64,000 bases of DNA from DASZTV01 sp035550655 (GCA_035550655.1 DASZOU010000004.1:186001-250000); one strand, 5' to 3'. Shown: positions 34,094 through 42,793, counted from the first letter of the stretch. A program made the numbers and translations. The notes: generated by a model not told the origin, from the sequence alone.

Positions 34094-35719
34094 GTGTCCG
34101 GGTTCAACCTCGCCGACTTGTTCGAGCGGGTGGCCGACGCTGTCCCGGACCGGGAGGTCATCGTCTCTCCGGCGCGACGACTGACGTTCGCGCAGCTCGA
34201 GGAGCGGTCGAACCGGCTCGCCAACGTGCTGACCGAGCTCGGTGTCGAACGCGGTGAGCACATCGGCCTGCAGCTGCTCAACGGCTCCGAGTACGTCGAG
34301 GGCATGCTCGCGGCGTTCAAGATCGGCGCGGTTCCGATCAACGTCAACTTCCGGTACGTCGAGGGCGAGCTTCGCTACCTCTACGACGACGCCGACCTGG
34401 TCACGGTCATCCATCACCAGCAGTTCTCGCCTCGCGTCGCAGCCGTCGTACCCAAGGCCGAGACGGTCCGCAACCTGATCGTCGTCGCGGAGACGTCGGG
34501 CGCCGACATCGCCCCGGACGCCCTCGACTACGAGGCGGCGCTGGCCGGCGCGAGCGAGCACCGGCCCGACGGCAGCGAGCGAACCGGCGACGACCGCTAC
34601 GTCGCGTACACCGGGGGCACGACCGGGCTGCCGAAGGGCGTCGTCTGGCGGCAGGAGGACATCTTCTTCGCGGCGATGGGCGGCGGCGACGTCTTCCAGT
34701 CCGGCAACTTCATCTCCACTCCCGACGAGATCGTCGAGCGGCTTCCCGAAGTGGGCGGCACCATCCTCACCACTCCGCCGCTCATGCACGTCAGCGCCCA
34801 GTGGGGCGTGTTCCACTCGCTGTTCGCCGGCGGCCGGATCGTCTTCCCGGAGCAAGGCCCGTTCAACGCGCACGCCATCTGGGGCCTCGTCGCCGCGGAA
34901 GGCGTCAACATCCTCACGATCGTCGGCGACGCCATGGCGCGACCGCTCGCGGAGGCCTACGCCCAGGCGCGCGACGCGGGCGCGCCGTACGACGCGTCGT
35001 CGTTGTTCGTGATCGGCTCCGGCGGCGCGGTGCTGTCCGCGCAGGCGAAAGCGCAGCTGACCGACCTGCTGCCCTCGTTGATGGTGGTCGACGGGTTCGG
35101 CTCGTCCGAGACCGGGATCGTCGGCAGCAAGCTGCATGTCACCGGCGACACCACGACCGCCCCGACCTTCACGGTCAACGACCAGACCCAGGTGCTGGAC
35201 GACAGTGGCCGGCCGGTGGAGCCGGGCTCGGGCCAGGTGGGCCGGCTCGCTCGCAAGGGGTTCGTGCCGCTGGGCTACTACAAGGACGAGGCCAAGACTC
35301 GCGCCACCTTCCTCGAGGTCGACGGCGAACGCTGGGTGCTCCCCGGCGACAACGCGACGGTCTCCGCCGACGGCACCGTCGTCCTGCTCGGACGAGGCTC
35401 CACGTCGATCAACACCGGCGGCGAGAAGGTGTACCCGGAAGAGGTGGAGACCGCCTTGATGACGAGCGACGCCGTCTCCGACGTCGTCGTCGTCGGCGTA
35501 CCCGACGAGCGGTGGGGCGAGCAGGTCGTGGCGGTGGTCGCGGCGGCGCCGGGAGCCACGCCCACCCTCGATGACCTTCGGGATCACGCCCGCGCGTCGC
35601 TCGCCGGCTACAAGCTGCCTCGCGCGCTCGTCCTCGTCGACCGGGTCGAGCGCACGCCGGCCGGCAAGGCCGACTACGCCTGGGCGAAGAAGATCGCAAC
35701 GGCGGAGGAGAAGAATTGA
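34094..35719 (+). CDS. Acyl-CoA ligase (FadD19-like group)
   Basis: 541 residues from GTG with GGAGGA 8 nt upstream. P-loop YTGGTTGLPKGVVWRQED near residue 172 resembles the steroid/bile-acid-type FadD subgroup in the KGV.WRQED stretch; DGFGSSETG near 335 and TPAGKADYAWAKK at the C-terminus with the catalytic Lys. Activates a bulky carboxylic acid to its CoA ester; a sterol side-chain acid is a reasonable guess. First gene of a six-gene plus-strand run (SnoaL, enoyl-CoA hydratase, thioesterase, SDR). Confidence 0.88.
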   Translation: MSGFNLADLFERVADAVPDREVIVSPARRLTFAQLEERSNRLANVLTELGVERGEHIGLQLLNGSEYVEGMLAAFKIGAVPINVNFRYVEGELRYLYDDADLVTVIHHQQFSPRVAAVVPKAETVRNLIVVAETSGADIAPDALDYEAALAGASEHRPDGSERTGDDRYVAYTGGTTGLPKGVVWRQEDIFFAAMGGGDVFQSGNFISTPDEIVERLPEVGGTILTTPPLMHVSAQWGVFHSLFAGGRIVFPEQGPFNAHAIWGLVAAEGVNILTIVGDAMARPLAEAYAQARDAGAPYDASSLFVIGSGGAVLSAQAKAQLTDLLPSLMVVDGFGSSETGIVGSKLHVTGDTTTAPTFTVNDQTQVLDDSGRPVEPGSGQVGRLARKGFVPLGYYKDEAKTRATFLEVDGERWVLPGDNATVSADGTVVLLGRGSTSINTGGEKVYPEEVETALMTSDAVSDVVVVGVPDERWGEQVVAVVAAAPGATPTLDDLRDHARASLAGYKLPRALVLVDRVERTPAGKADYAWAKKIATAEEKN

Positions 35720-35822
35720 GTCGGCGGAGCCGACACCGCTGCTGGGCGGTGGGTGGGGTGGAGGACGTATGAGTCGGCGGAGCCGACGCCGCTGCTGGGC
35801 GACGCGTGGGGTGGAGGACGTA
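35717..35822 (+). repeat. 53-bp tandem duplication (two copies)
   Basis: Units 35717-35769 and 35770-35822 are nearly identical (differences at one base near the middle and in a short GGTGGG/GACGCG patch), and a third partial copy begins at 35823. Each unit carries a GTCGGC-GGA-GCCGAC hairpin and a GGAGG-ACGT-ATG initiation site. The first unit starts at the stop codon of the ligase. Confidence 0.85.
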
Positions 35823-35825
35823 TGA
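35769..35825 (+). CDS. 18-residue Arg-rich leader peptide
   Basis: The duplicated ribosome site and ATG at 35769 open a short frame, MSRRSRRRCWATRGVEDV, that ends in TGA at 35823-35825 and overlaps the SnoaL ATG by 4 nt (ATGA). Six of the first eight residues are Arg or Ser. It may be a by-product of the tandem duplication that couples translation of the next gene; whether the peptide is made is unknown. Confidence 0.4.
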   Translation: MSRRSRRRCWATRGVEDV

Positions 35826-36271
35826 GCGACATCGAGGCGCTCGCCGATCGGTTCGCGATCCAGGACCTGATCGCCGAGTACCCGGTCATCGTCGACAGCG
35901 GCAAGCTCGATGCGCTCGACCACCTCTTCACCGCAGACGCGCACCTGGACTTCACCGGCTTCGGTGGTCCGGACGGCACGCTCGCCGACGTGAAGGAGTT
36001 CCTCGGCAAGACGCTGCCGATGTTCGCGAAGACCCAGCACATGATGGGACTGCCGCTGATCTCCTTGAACGCGCACACCGCGACCTCGCGCACGTCGTGC
36101 CACAACCCGATGCTGATGGCCAAGCCGGACGGCGGGCACCAGGCGTGGCTGATCGGCCTCTGGTACGACGACGAGTTCGTGAAGACCGCGGACGGCTGGC
36201 GGTTCGCGGCCCGAAAGGCAACCCGCTGCTACTCGGTCGTGGGGCTCGACGACACGCCCTTGTCCGGGTAG
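35822..36271 (+). CDS. SnoaL-like NTF2-fold protein
   Basis: 149 residues. MSDIEALADRFAIQDLIAEYP, DALDHLFTADAHLDFTGFGG and FVKTADGWRFAARKATRCY are typical of the SnoaL_4 group, as in the SnoaL proteins at 25820 and 28869. ATG 35822 has GGAGG 6 nt upstream, which is duplicated 53 bp earlier. Probably an accessory enzyme (isomerase, hydratase or binding protein) in the same acyl-CoA route as the ligase before and the hydratase after. Confidence 0.82.
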   Translation: MSDIEALADRFAIQDLIAEYPVIVDSGKLDALDHLFTADAHLDFTGFGGPDGTLADVKEFLGKTLPMFAKTQHMMGLPLISLNAHTATSRTSCHNPMLMAKPDGGHQAWLIGLWYDDEFVKTADGWRFAARKATRCYSVVGLDDTPLSG

Positions 36272-36285
36272 ATGACGGCTGCCCG

Positions 36286-37092
36286 ATGACCGACTTCGTC
36301 TCGGTCGAGCGGCCGCGGCCGCAGATCGCGCTCGTCACGCTCAGCCGTCCCGAGCGCATGAACGCGATGGCGTTCGACGTGATGATCCCGCTGCGCGAGC
36401 AGCTCGAGCGGATCAGTGCCGACAACGACGTCCGCGCCGTCGTGCTGACCGGGGCGGGTGGCGCCTTCTGCTCGGGCGCCGACCTCGAGAACCCGGGCCG
36501 GGTACCGGACATCGACGGGCTCACCCTTCCGACGATCGCGCTGCGCTCGATGGAGCTGCTCGAACGCGTCATCTCGACCGTGCGGGCGATGCACCAACCC
36601 GTCATTGCGGCGGTCAACGGCCCAGCGATCGGCGGCGGCTTCTGCCTGGCGCTCGCCTGCGACCTGGTCGTGGTCGGCGAGTCGGCGTACTTCCGGGCGG
36701 CCGGCATCAACAACGGGCTGACTGCCACTGAGCTCGGCCTGTCCTACCTGCTGCCACGGGCGGTCGGCTCGATCCGTGCCGCCGACATCATGCTGACCGG
36801 CCGCGACGTGGACGCCGCCGAAGCCAAGGCCATCGGGCTCTCCTCGCACACGGCCACTGACGCCGGGCTGCTCGACGCCTGCTACGACGTCGCGGAGCGG
36901 ATCGTCGGCTTCAGTCGCCCCGGCATCGAGCTGACCAAACGGATGCTCGCGGCCAGCCTCGACGGCGGCAGCCTCTCGGCGCACATGCGCAACGAAGGCC
37001 TGTCCCAGCTCTACGTGCGGCTCACGACCCGTAACTTCGAAGAGGCGATCACCGCCCGCAAGGAAAAGCGCCCCCCGGACTTCAAGGACTGA
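36286..37092 (+). CDS. Enoyl-CoA hydratase/isomerase (crotonase family)
   Basis: 268 residues. RPERMNAM near 18, oxyanion-hole segments AFCSGAD (about 60) and NGPAIGGGFCLALACD (about 105-120), and the C-terminal helical cap are visible. The usual hydratase Glu pair is only partly clear: GLTATELGLSYLLPRAVG carries one Glu in the expected region. Adds water to, or isomerises, an enoyl-CoA. Starts 14 nt after the SnoaL stop and is followed after 8 nt by a thioesterase. Confidence 0.86.
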   Translation: MTDFVSVERPRPQIALVTLSRPERMNAMAFDVMIPLREQLERISADNDVRAVVLTGAGGAFCSGADLENPGRVPDIDGLTLPTIALRSMELLERVISTVRAMHQPVIAAVNGPAIGGGFCLALACDLVVVGESAYFRAAGINNGLTATELGLSYLLPRAVGSIRAADIMLTGRDVDAAEAKAIGLSSHTATDAGLLDACYDVAERIVGFSRPGIELTKRMLAASLDGGSLSAHMRNEGLSQLYVRLTTRNFEEAITARKEKRPPDFKD

Positions 37093-37100
37093 GGCAGCCA

Positions 37101-37760
37101 GTGTCAGAGCACGAGCTCGCAGCGCTCGAGAAGGACAAGGCGGCTGCGCAAGGCCTCGCCGACGCGATGCGCCGGATCATCGCGCGGCTGGTCGTCGTAC
37201 GGCCGCCGGCCGAGCAGCTCGACCGGGCAGCCGAGGCGGCGAACCAGTTCGCGGACTCCCTCGAGGACCTGCCGCAGCGCTCCAAGTCCTGGGAGGTCAG
37301 CGAGGCAGGCCTGCAGCCGCGGGACTTCGTCAACCACAGCCCGATCTCCGGGATGGCGAACCCGATCGCGCCGCCGGTCAAGATGTGGATCGTCGACGAC
37401 GGGCCCGGCGAGTACCACATGGAGGGAAGCGTCACGTTCGGCCCGGCGTACGAAGGGCCGCCCGGTCACTGCCACGGCGGCTTCGTGGCGGCGATGTTCG
37501 ACGAGCTGCTCGGCTTCGTCCAGCTCGCGCCCGGGTTCACCGCGTTCCTTCACGTCGACTACCGCCGACCGACCCCGCTGAACCGGGAGCTGCAGCTGCG
37601 CGGTTGGATCGAGTCCGTGGAGGGGCGCAAGCGGACGATCCGAGGGACCTGCCACCTCGACGGCACGCTGATCAGCGAGGCGCACGGGCTGTTCATCGCA
37701 CCCCGACCCGACAAGGACTACCTGGGCATGTTCGGGCAGCCCGCGGGAGGAACGTCGTAA
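37101..37760 (+). CDS. PaaI-like hot-dog thioesterase
   Basis: 219 residues from GTG. The hot-dog core has GPPGHCHGGFVAAMFDELLGF near 120-140, with the general-base Asp/Glu region, and FLHVDYRRPTPLNRELQLRGW near 160. Family members hydrolyse acyl-CoA thioesters; the helical N-terminal 70 residues are an extension not usual in the short PaaI proteins. The stop TAA overlaps the next ATG (TAATG), so it is co-translated with the SDR. Confidence 0.84.
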   Translation: MSEHELAALEKDKAAAQGLADAMRRIIARLVVVRPPAEQLDRAAEAANQFADSLEDLPQRSKSWEVSEAGLQPRDFVNHSPISGMANPIAPPVKMWIVDDGPGEYHMEGSVTFGPAYEGPPGHCHGGFVAAMFDELLGFVQLAPGFTAFLHVDYRRPTPLNRELQLRGWIESVEGRKRTIRGTCHLDGTLISEAHGLFIAPRPDKDYLGMFGQPAGGTS

Positions 37761-38506
37761 TGGCTGGACGATTTGACGGTCGCGCCGCGCTGATCACGGG
37801 CGCCGGTTCGGGGATCGGGCGCGCGACCACGCTGCGGCTCGCCGCGGAAGGCGCGACCGTGTTCGCGCTCGACATCGACGAGGGCCGGCTCAAGGAGACC
37901 GCGGACCTCGGCGGCGAGGCCGTCGTGATCCGGCCCACCGACGTCACGGCGGTCGCCGAGTGCAAGGCCGCCGTCGCGGAAGCGGTCGAGCGGCTCGGCC
38001 GGCTCGACATCCTCGGCAACGTCGCCGGCATCGGGCGCAACGAGCACGTCACCGAGGTGAGCGAGGCGGCGTACCGGCAGATGATGGCGGTCAACGTCGA
38101 CGCGTACTTCTTCCTCGCGCAGGCCGCGATCCCGCACCTGCTCGACGCGAACGGCGTCATCGTCAACATCGCGTCGAACGCCGGCTTGATGGGCCAGGCG
38201 TTCTCCGTGGTCTACACGATGACGAAGGGCGCCGTCGTACAGCTCACCAAGTCACTCGCCATGGAGTACCTCAAGCGGCCGCTGCGGGTGGTCGCGATCG
38301 CGCCGGGCGGGACGGACACGAACCTGATCCGCGGCTTCCAGATGCCCGACGACGTCGACTGGGACCTGGTCGGGCGCTACACCAGCCCTCGCGGTTTCGC
38401 CAAGCCCGAGGACATCGCGGCGCTGTTCTGCTTCCTCGCCTCCGACGAGGCGAGCAACATCCACGGCGCCATCGTCTCGAGCGACAACGGCATCACGGCC
38501 GGGTAG
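37760..38506 (+). CDS. Short-chain dehydrogenase/reductase
   Basis: 248 residues. Cofactor motif TGAGSGIG near 13-20, NVAGIG near 88, catalytic Ser in NIASNAG region and YTMTK (Tyr-x3-Lys) near 153-157. NAD(H)-type by the acidic residue ALDID after strand 2. A likely 3-hydroxyacyl-CoA or hydroxysteroid dehydrogenase step after the hydratase. Last gene of the 34.1-38.5 kb operon; the next gene is convergent 2 nt beyond. Confidence 0.87.
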   Translation: MAGRFDGRAALITGAGSGIGRATTLRLAAEGATVFALDIDEGRLKETADLGGEAVVIRPTDVTAVAECKAAVAEAVERLGRLDILGNVAGIGRNEHVTEVSEAAYRQMMAVNVDAYFFLAQAAIPHLLDANGVIVNIASNAGLMGQAFSVVYTMTKGAVVQLTKSLAMEYLKRPLRVVAIAPGGTDTNLIRGFQMPDDVDWDLVGRYTSPRGFAKPEDIAALFCFLASDEASNIHGAIVSSDNGITAG

Positions 38507-38508
38507 CG

Positions 38509-39006
38509 CTACGGCAGCTGCTTCAGCTTCAGCATGAAGCTGCCGTGGTCGGTCGCGCTGCTGGAGGCGTTCTCCAGGTCGAAGTGACCGATGCCGGACC
38601 AGCTCTCCCCCGCGAGCGCGCCGCCGGCCTTCACGGTGTGGAACCGGAACCGGTACGCCGAGCCCACGCACGTCGGGTAGGACGAGGCCGAGCGCTTGGT
38701 GTGGCCGACGATGCCGATCGACCCGTCGCCGGTCTTGAGCGTGATCGCCACCGAGCAGGATCCATTCGCGATGAAGCCCGGTGAGCTCACGCTGCCGCGA
38801 ATCTTCGCGTCACCGATCGAGAAGTGGCCGTGCCCGCGGACCGCACGCTGGGTCCCCGTGTCGGGGTTGCCGGGCTGGACCTGCCAGGTCCCGTGACCGG
38901 AGCCGGTGAGGTGGGCGGGCGAGCTCGACGCGAGTGCCGCGGGCGCGCTGACCAGCGCTGCTCCGGCCATCGAGATGGCAAGAACCGACGTCCGGGCCGT
39001 ACGCAT
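38509..39006 (-). CDS. Secreted protein of unknown function
   Basis: 165 residues. A clean signal peptide (MRTARTSVLAISMAGAALVSA...ALA/SS) is followed by a beta-rich, Gly/Ser-rich domain with two cysteines (SCSVAI and PTCVG) that could form a disulfide. No named domain recognised. ATG with GGGGGAGG upstream. The two ends GHGTW..GHGHF contain His-Gly pairs but no metal motif can be claimed. Convergent with the SDR. Confidence 0.6.
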   Translation of the reverse strand: MRTARTSVLAISMAGAALVSAPAALASSSPAHLTGSGHGTWQVQPGNPDTGTQRAVRGHGHFSIGDAKIRGSVSSPGFIANGSCSVAITLKTGDGSIGIVGHTKRSASSYPTCVGSAYRFRFHTVKAGGALAGESWSGIGHFDLENASSSATDHGSFMLKLKQLP

Positions 39007-39077
39007 GATGCCTCCCCCGATTGGTAGCTACGTGCCAATCTGACGCCGGGCGACTGCGGTCGGTTCCGCGCCCGTCC

Positions 39078-39956
39078 CTAGAACTTTGCTGCCTCCGGCA
39101 TCACGCGCTCGGCCAGGATCTCCAGCGGCTTGATCGAGGCGACGTTCGGCACCGTACCGTGGTAGTGCGTGACGCCGAGAGCGTGCATCTTGCGCATCGT
39201 CTCCAACAGCGCGTCGACGTTCTCGCCGTCTTTGCCGGGGTCGAGCGACCCCATCACCGTCTTCTCGATCGTGTCGTAGTCGCGGCCGAGGTCCGCGCAG
39301 TGCCGTCGCAGCACGTCGAGCTTGTGCTCGACCTCGTTCGGGTCGTACGCGAAGAGGTTGCACGCGTCGCCGTACTGCGCAACGAGGCGGAGCGTCTTCC
39401 GCTCACCCCCGCCGCCGATCAGGATCGGCGGGTGCGGCTTGGTCAGCGCCTGCGGTGAGTTCAGGGTGCGCTCGAGCTGGTAGTGCTTGCCGTCAAACGG
39501 ACCGTCGTTGTCGCTCCACATCTGCAGGCAGATCTGCAGCGCCTCCTCGAGCCGCTCGAACCGCTCCGCCATCGGCGGAAAGAACAGGCCGAGGCCCTTC
39601 GACTCCTCCTCGTTCCAGGCTGCCCCGATCCCGAGGTATGCCCGGCCGCCTGACAGCACGTCCAGCGTCGTCACTGCCTTGGCGAGCAGGCCCGGCGAGC
39701 GGTAGACGACGCCCGTCACCCACGCGAGCAGCTTGATCTTCGACGTACGGGCCGCGAGGTAGCCGAGCGTGGTGTACGCCTCGAGCATCTCGGCCTCCGG
39801 CGGGCCCAGGTGGAGGATCTGCCACACGTGATCCATCACCGACAGCTTCGTGAAGCCGAGCCGCTCGGACTCGACCGCGATGTTCGTCAGATCGTCGGCA
39901 AGCTGCGGTGGGCCGCCCGGGAACGTGAACTGCGAGACATGTACGCCAAGCTCCAT
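39078..39956 (-). CDS. LLM-class F420-dependent oxidoreductase
   Basis: 292 residues of the TIGR03560-like group: LGVHVSQFTFPGG at the N-terminus, LSVMDHVWQ near 40, LSGGRAYLGIGAAWNEEE near 105 and PHPPILIGGGGERKTLRLVAQYGDACNLF near 165-195. A cytoplasmic F420 enzyme of unknown substrate. No copy of the ATCTGAC operator is upstream, so it may be regulated separately from the other LLM genes. Confidence 0.85.
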   Translation of the reverse strand: MELGVHVSQFTFPGGPPQLADDLTNIAVESERLGFTKLSVMDHVWQILHLGPPEAEMLEAYTTLGYLAARTSKIKLLAWVTGVVYRSPGLLAKAVTTLDVLSGGRAYLGIGAAWNEEESKGLGLFFPPMAERFERLEEALQICLQMWSDNDGPFDGKHYQLERTLNSPQALTKPHPPILIGGGGERKTLRLVAQYGDACNLFAYDPNEVEHKLDVLRRHCADLGRDYDTIEKTVMGSLDPGKDGENVDALLETMRKMHALGVTHYHGTVPNVASIKPLEILAERVMPEAAKF

Positions 39957-40231
39957 GCCCTCACGCTAGACCGTCCCTCACTGCCGGGTTCGCCGTGTCC
40001 GCACCAGCGGGTTACGGATCCGGAAGCGGTACGGGTTCACGGCGTAGGCGCCGCGCGTGCCCGTCTCAATCTCGAAGTCGCAGGGGTGGGGCCGGTCGTG
40101 ATGCCGACCGCAGATCAACGCGCCGTTCCGACTGAGGTGTGCCCCCGTTTGCCCAGTGAACGATGTGGTGCGCCTAACGCGGACGGGGTCCGGAACACCG
40201 GAGAGCCCGTATCCGGCGTTACCGTGCGTAC

Positions 40232-40462
40232 GTGGCAGCGGAAGTTGAGCAAGTTATTGACTCGCTCCGCGGCCAGTTGCCTGAGGGCGTCGACGTGCGC
40301 CAGGAGAGCGTGGCCGGTCGTCCGATGGCGCTCGTGAGGGGTGGTGGCATCCCAGAGACCTTGGTTGATCTCTGGGCAAGCATCGGCGGCGACCCCGATG
40401 CGGAACCTGACGCACTAGCGGCAACCATCATCGAAGTCGAGCGGTGGCCGACTCGGGATTGA
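40232..40462 (+). CDS. Hypothetical small protein
   Basis: 76 residues from GTG, not recognised. Acidic, no membrane segment; VIDSLRGQLPEGVDVRQESVAGRP and ATIIEVERWP are the most structured-looking parts. It opens a stretch with longer gaps and genes of unclear function. The 275 nt before it (39957-40231) show no convincing gene. It could be spurious. Confidence 0.4.
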   Translation: MAAEVEQVIDSLRGQLPEGVDVRQESVAGRPMALVRGGGIPETLVDLWASIGGDPDAEPDALAATIIEVERWPTRD

Positions 40463-40549
40463 ACGCGAGCCGAGACGTGCCACTCGCGAGCAGAGATCCA
40501 GTGCTATTGATCGTTCGCCAAGCCCTACCGAGGTGGGGTCACCGGGTGG

Positions 40550-41140
40550 CTAGTAATACCTGTTTTGTGGGCCGAGGGCCTTCGGGTCCCACATCGAGGG
40601 ATCCTCACGTTCCCGATCCAGGAGCCCACTGTCCCGAGCGAATCCCGGCATGAGCGTCTTGAGCGCATCGTTGCCGTAGAGAGCGACCGATAGACCGACC
40701 TGCTCCGGACTGCTCGTCGCGTTCTCGGGTGGTGGCCACGGGCAGTTCCGCACGGCCAACTCCAGGAACCCTCTTCCTGCGGGCGTCCGGCTTGGAGTGA
40801 ACAGTCGCGTAGGCACGAGCGCGTGAATCAAACCCAGGTCGTGGCAGCGCCGCCGGAGCCCATTGAGAAGGGAGTCGATGAGGGGATCAGCCACCAGCGT
40901 GCCCGGCGCCACCGAGCCGTGGATAGCCCGCCAGATGGAACGCTCAAAGCTGTTTGATGGCCCGGTGTTGGCGTCCTCGTTTCGGCGGAGCCGTCCGGAC
41001 CGCCCCGCGACCAGCAATCCGCGCGCGTGAAGAACGGCGATCGCAGCGGCGAAGGCGGCGTATCGGCCGTCGTGAATGTAGGCAATGACGCTGTACTCGG
41101 GGAAGTCGAGGTCCTCCGAGCGTCGTCGTACGGTCTTCAC
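40550..41140 (-). CDS. TIGR04222-like uncharacterised protein
   Basis: 196 residues from GTG 41140. YAAFAAAIAVLHARGLLVAGRSGRL near residue 28-52 and the C-terminal VALYGNDALKTLMPGFARDSG recall the ends of TIGR04222 domain proteins, which normally carry membrane helices and a Cys- or Gly-rich tail; here neither is present, so this could be a soluble or truncated relative. Function unknown. Codon usage is less GC3-biased than in the catabolic genes. Confidence 0.5.
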   Translation of the reverse strand: MKTVRRRSEDLDFPEYSVIAYIHDGRYAAFAAAIAVLHARGLLVAGRSGRLRRNEDANTGPSNSFERSIWRAIHGSVAPGTLVADPLIDSLLNGLRRRCHDLGLIHALVPTRLFTPSRTPAGRGFLELAVRNCPWPPPENATSSPEQVGLSVALYGNDALKTLMPGFARDSGLLDREREDPSMWDPKALGPQNRYY

Positions 41141-41597
41141 CAACGCGAGTGTGGCAGCACAGCGCCTCCCGCGACGCGAATCGCGCTACGCAACAGGAGC
41201 AAGACGTGGATGGGTGCCGTTAGCCGCGGCCGGGCAGGCGTTCCTCGGGCCGACCTCGTGGCGTCGCCGCGACCTTCCGAGGTTCGTTCACGGATTCATC
41301 GTCCGGGCACCAGAAACGCGTGATCGTCGACCACCGAGACGACTCGGCGTGGTGTCGGGCCTGCGCTATCGGGGTGTCGACCAAGGTCGGGCGGCTAGTG
41401 GGATAGGCCAAGATCGATCCGCGCTTGGGTGGCTGCGGCTACTTCATTCGCCGCAGCCTTCGCCCATCGCTGGGCCGAAGTCGGCGCCAAGGCCTAGCGG
41501 TCACGGCAAACCAGCACCGAGCGCTGCGAAAAACGTCCTCACCCCCCCACAACCCTGAGTCTCGGCGCAGGAGGCAGCCGATGCAACGGAGGCGCCA
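41141..41597. other. 457-nt stretch without a supported gene
   Basis: Frames here give only Arg/Pro-rich translations typical of non-coding high-GC DNA. The one structure seen is a stem GGCTGCGG/CCGCAGCC with a 12-nt loop at 41431-41458. No tRNA fold was recognised. Confidence 0.5.
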
Positions 41598-42086
41598 TCA
41601 TCCGTCCTCCAGCATCTCCGTTACCTCGGCGCGGTGGCTTAGACACCATTGAGACACCATTCTTCTCAGCCATGGCAGTTGGCGCTCGGGGTCACGGAGT
41701 AGTGCGCCGAGCGCGGCGGGCGCGAGAATGATGAACTGGCCCGGCGGGACCCGATTCTGGACGGGCACGAGGTTGTAGACCCCCTTGAGCGTCCGCGTGA
41801 GATGGCTAAGTTCGGCTCGTAATCCGAGTGAGGAGAAGCGCGGGTATGCGAACTGAGCAAGCCGATCGAGGTCCTCGGATGAGGGCCTCCGCCCAACCAT
41901 TACGGCACTCAAATACCGCAACGCGTGATAGGCGTACAGCCCGACCGCGCGCTGGTCTTGCAGGGGGAACTTCGTATTTGCCGCGGCGGCCTTGCGGAAG
42001 CGGGCTGCGTCCTGCGCGTAAGCCGCTTGCACGACATCGGTCAGGTGACGCCAGGCACAATCGATTACGCCATCTTGGTCGGACAT
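41598..42086 (-). CDS. Hypothetical protein
   Basis: 162 residues from ATG, not recognised. Predicted mostly helical and soluble: CAWRHLTDVVQAAYAQDAARF, a central VGLYAYHALRYLSAVMVGRRPSSEDLDRLAQ interrupted pattern and a C-terminal WLRRMVSQWCLSHRAEV. The internal arrangement recalls tandem helical bundle proteins but no family can be named. It lies in the same sparse islet as the TIGR04222-like gene and reads away from the HIT gene (93-nt divergent gap). Confidence 0.5.
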   Translation of the reverse strand: MSDQDGVIDCAWRHLTDVVQAAYAQDAARFRKAAAANTKFPLQDQRAVGLYAYHALRYLSAVMVGRRPSSEDLDRLAQFAYPRFSSLGLRAELSHLTRTLKGVYNLVPVQNRVPPGQFIILAPAALGALLRDPERQLPWLRRMVSQWCLSHRAEVTEMLEDG

Positions 42087-42179
42087 CTTGGGCGGACTCT
42101 ATTCAGGGTCGCCAGTGTCTGAGAACACCGCACAGACCGGCTGCCGCGGCGCAAAGGTGCTTCGCTCGCACACGGCGAG

Positions 42180-42608
42180 GTGAGCCACACTTCGGGCCAT
42201 GGGTTGCTTGTCTGCCAGATCGCGAATCGCGAAGCTCCTGCCCGCGTGGTCTGGGCGGACGATGCTGCGATTGCATTCCTCGACATCGCCCCTGCGACAC
42301 CTGGGCACACGCTGGTGATCCCGAGAGCACACGCGGACGACCTGTGGTCCATCAGGCCCGCTGAGATCCAGAAGGTGTCCCTTGCCATGCGCGAGGTCGC
42401 AGCACTTCTGAGGGCGCCCCTACCCCTGTCCGGACTCAGCGTTCTTCAGGCAAACGGACGGGCGGCATGGCAGTCGGTGTTTCATCTCCACTTTCATCTC
42501 GTACCGCGCTATCACCACGCGGAACTCGCACTCCCGTGGATCCCCCGTGCAGCGCCCAAGGCCGAGCTGGACGCGGTGCACCAGATCTTGAACGGCACCA
42601 ACGGATAG
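42180..42608 (+). CDS. HIT-family nucleotide hydrolase/transferase
   Basis: 142 residues. Histidine triad FHLHFHLVPRY with His102, His104 and His106, and the upstream nucleotide-binding AFLDIAPATPGHTLVIPRAHADDL are diagnostic of the HIT fold. Acts on nucleoside phosphoramidates or dinucleoside polyphosphates. The N-terminal CxxC zinc site of some HIT proteins is absent (only VCQI remains). GTG start at 42180. Followed by a 21-bp inverted-repeat element. Confidence 0.88.
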   Translation: MSHTSGHGLLVCQIANREAPARVVWADDAAIAFLDIAPATPGHTLVIPRAHADDLWSIRPAEIQKVSLAMREVAALLRAPLPLSGLSVLQANGRAAWQSVFHLHFHLVPRYHHAELALPWIPRAAPKAELDAVHQILNGTNG

Positions 42609-42687
42609 TGCCGCTCGCGATGAGACCTGGGGCACTCAGTCGCGTGGTGACTGTGCCTCCGGAACGGTGTGGCGCCACCCCGGGCTG

Positions 42688-42784
42688 CGGACATTCAGCA
42701 CACAAACGTTGGGCCACCGCGTGCCTGAGGCGCTCCGACGTGCTCAGAAGCGGATTCGCGCATCGTTTGTGTGCTGAATGTCCG
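42688..42784. repeat. Perfect 21-bp inverted repeat around a 55-nt centre
   Basis: Arms 42688-42708 and 42764-42784 are exact reverse complements, containing ACACAAACG and CGTTTGTGT. The element lies between the convergent HIT and M15-like genes. A related element with the same core is at 56687-56768, also between convergent genes. It could be a bidirectional terminator, a small non-autonomous mobile element or a structured RNA. Confidence 0.8.
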
Positions 42785-42793
42785 ACAACTGTT

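Noticed and set aside
33920..36139. 739-codon open frame on the minus strand
   Set aside because: It is antisense to the acyl-CoA ligase and SnoaL genes and has an Arg/Val/Asp-rich composition typical of high-GC shadow frames.
39038..39044. ATCTGAC half-site upstream of the secreted protein and LLM genes
   Set aside because: No matching GTCAGAT arm at the 5-bp spacing, so it is not counted as an operator.
41085..41558. 157-codon plus-strand frame in the 41-kb gap
   Set aside because: Arg/Pro-rich translation, no recognisable domain, no ribosome site.
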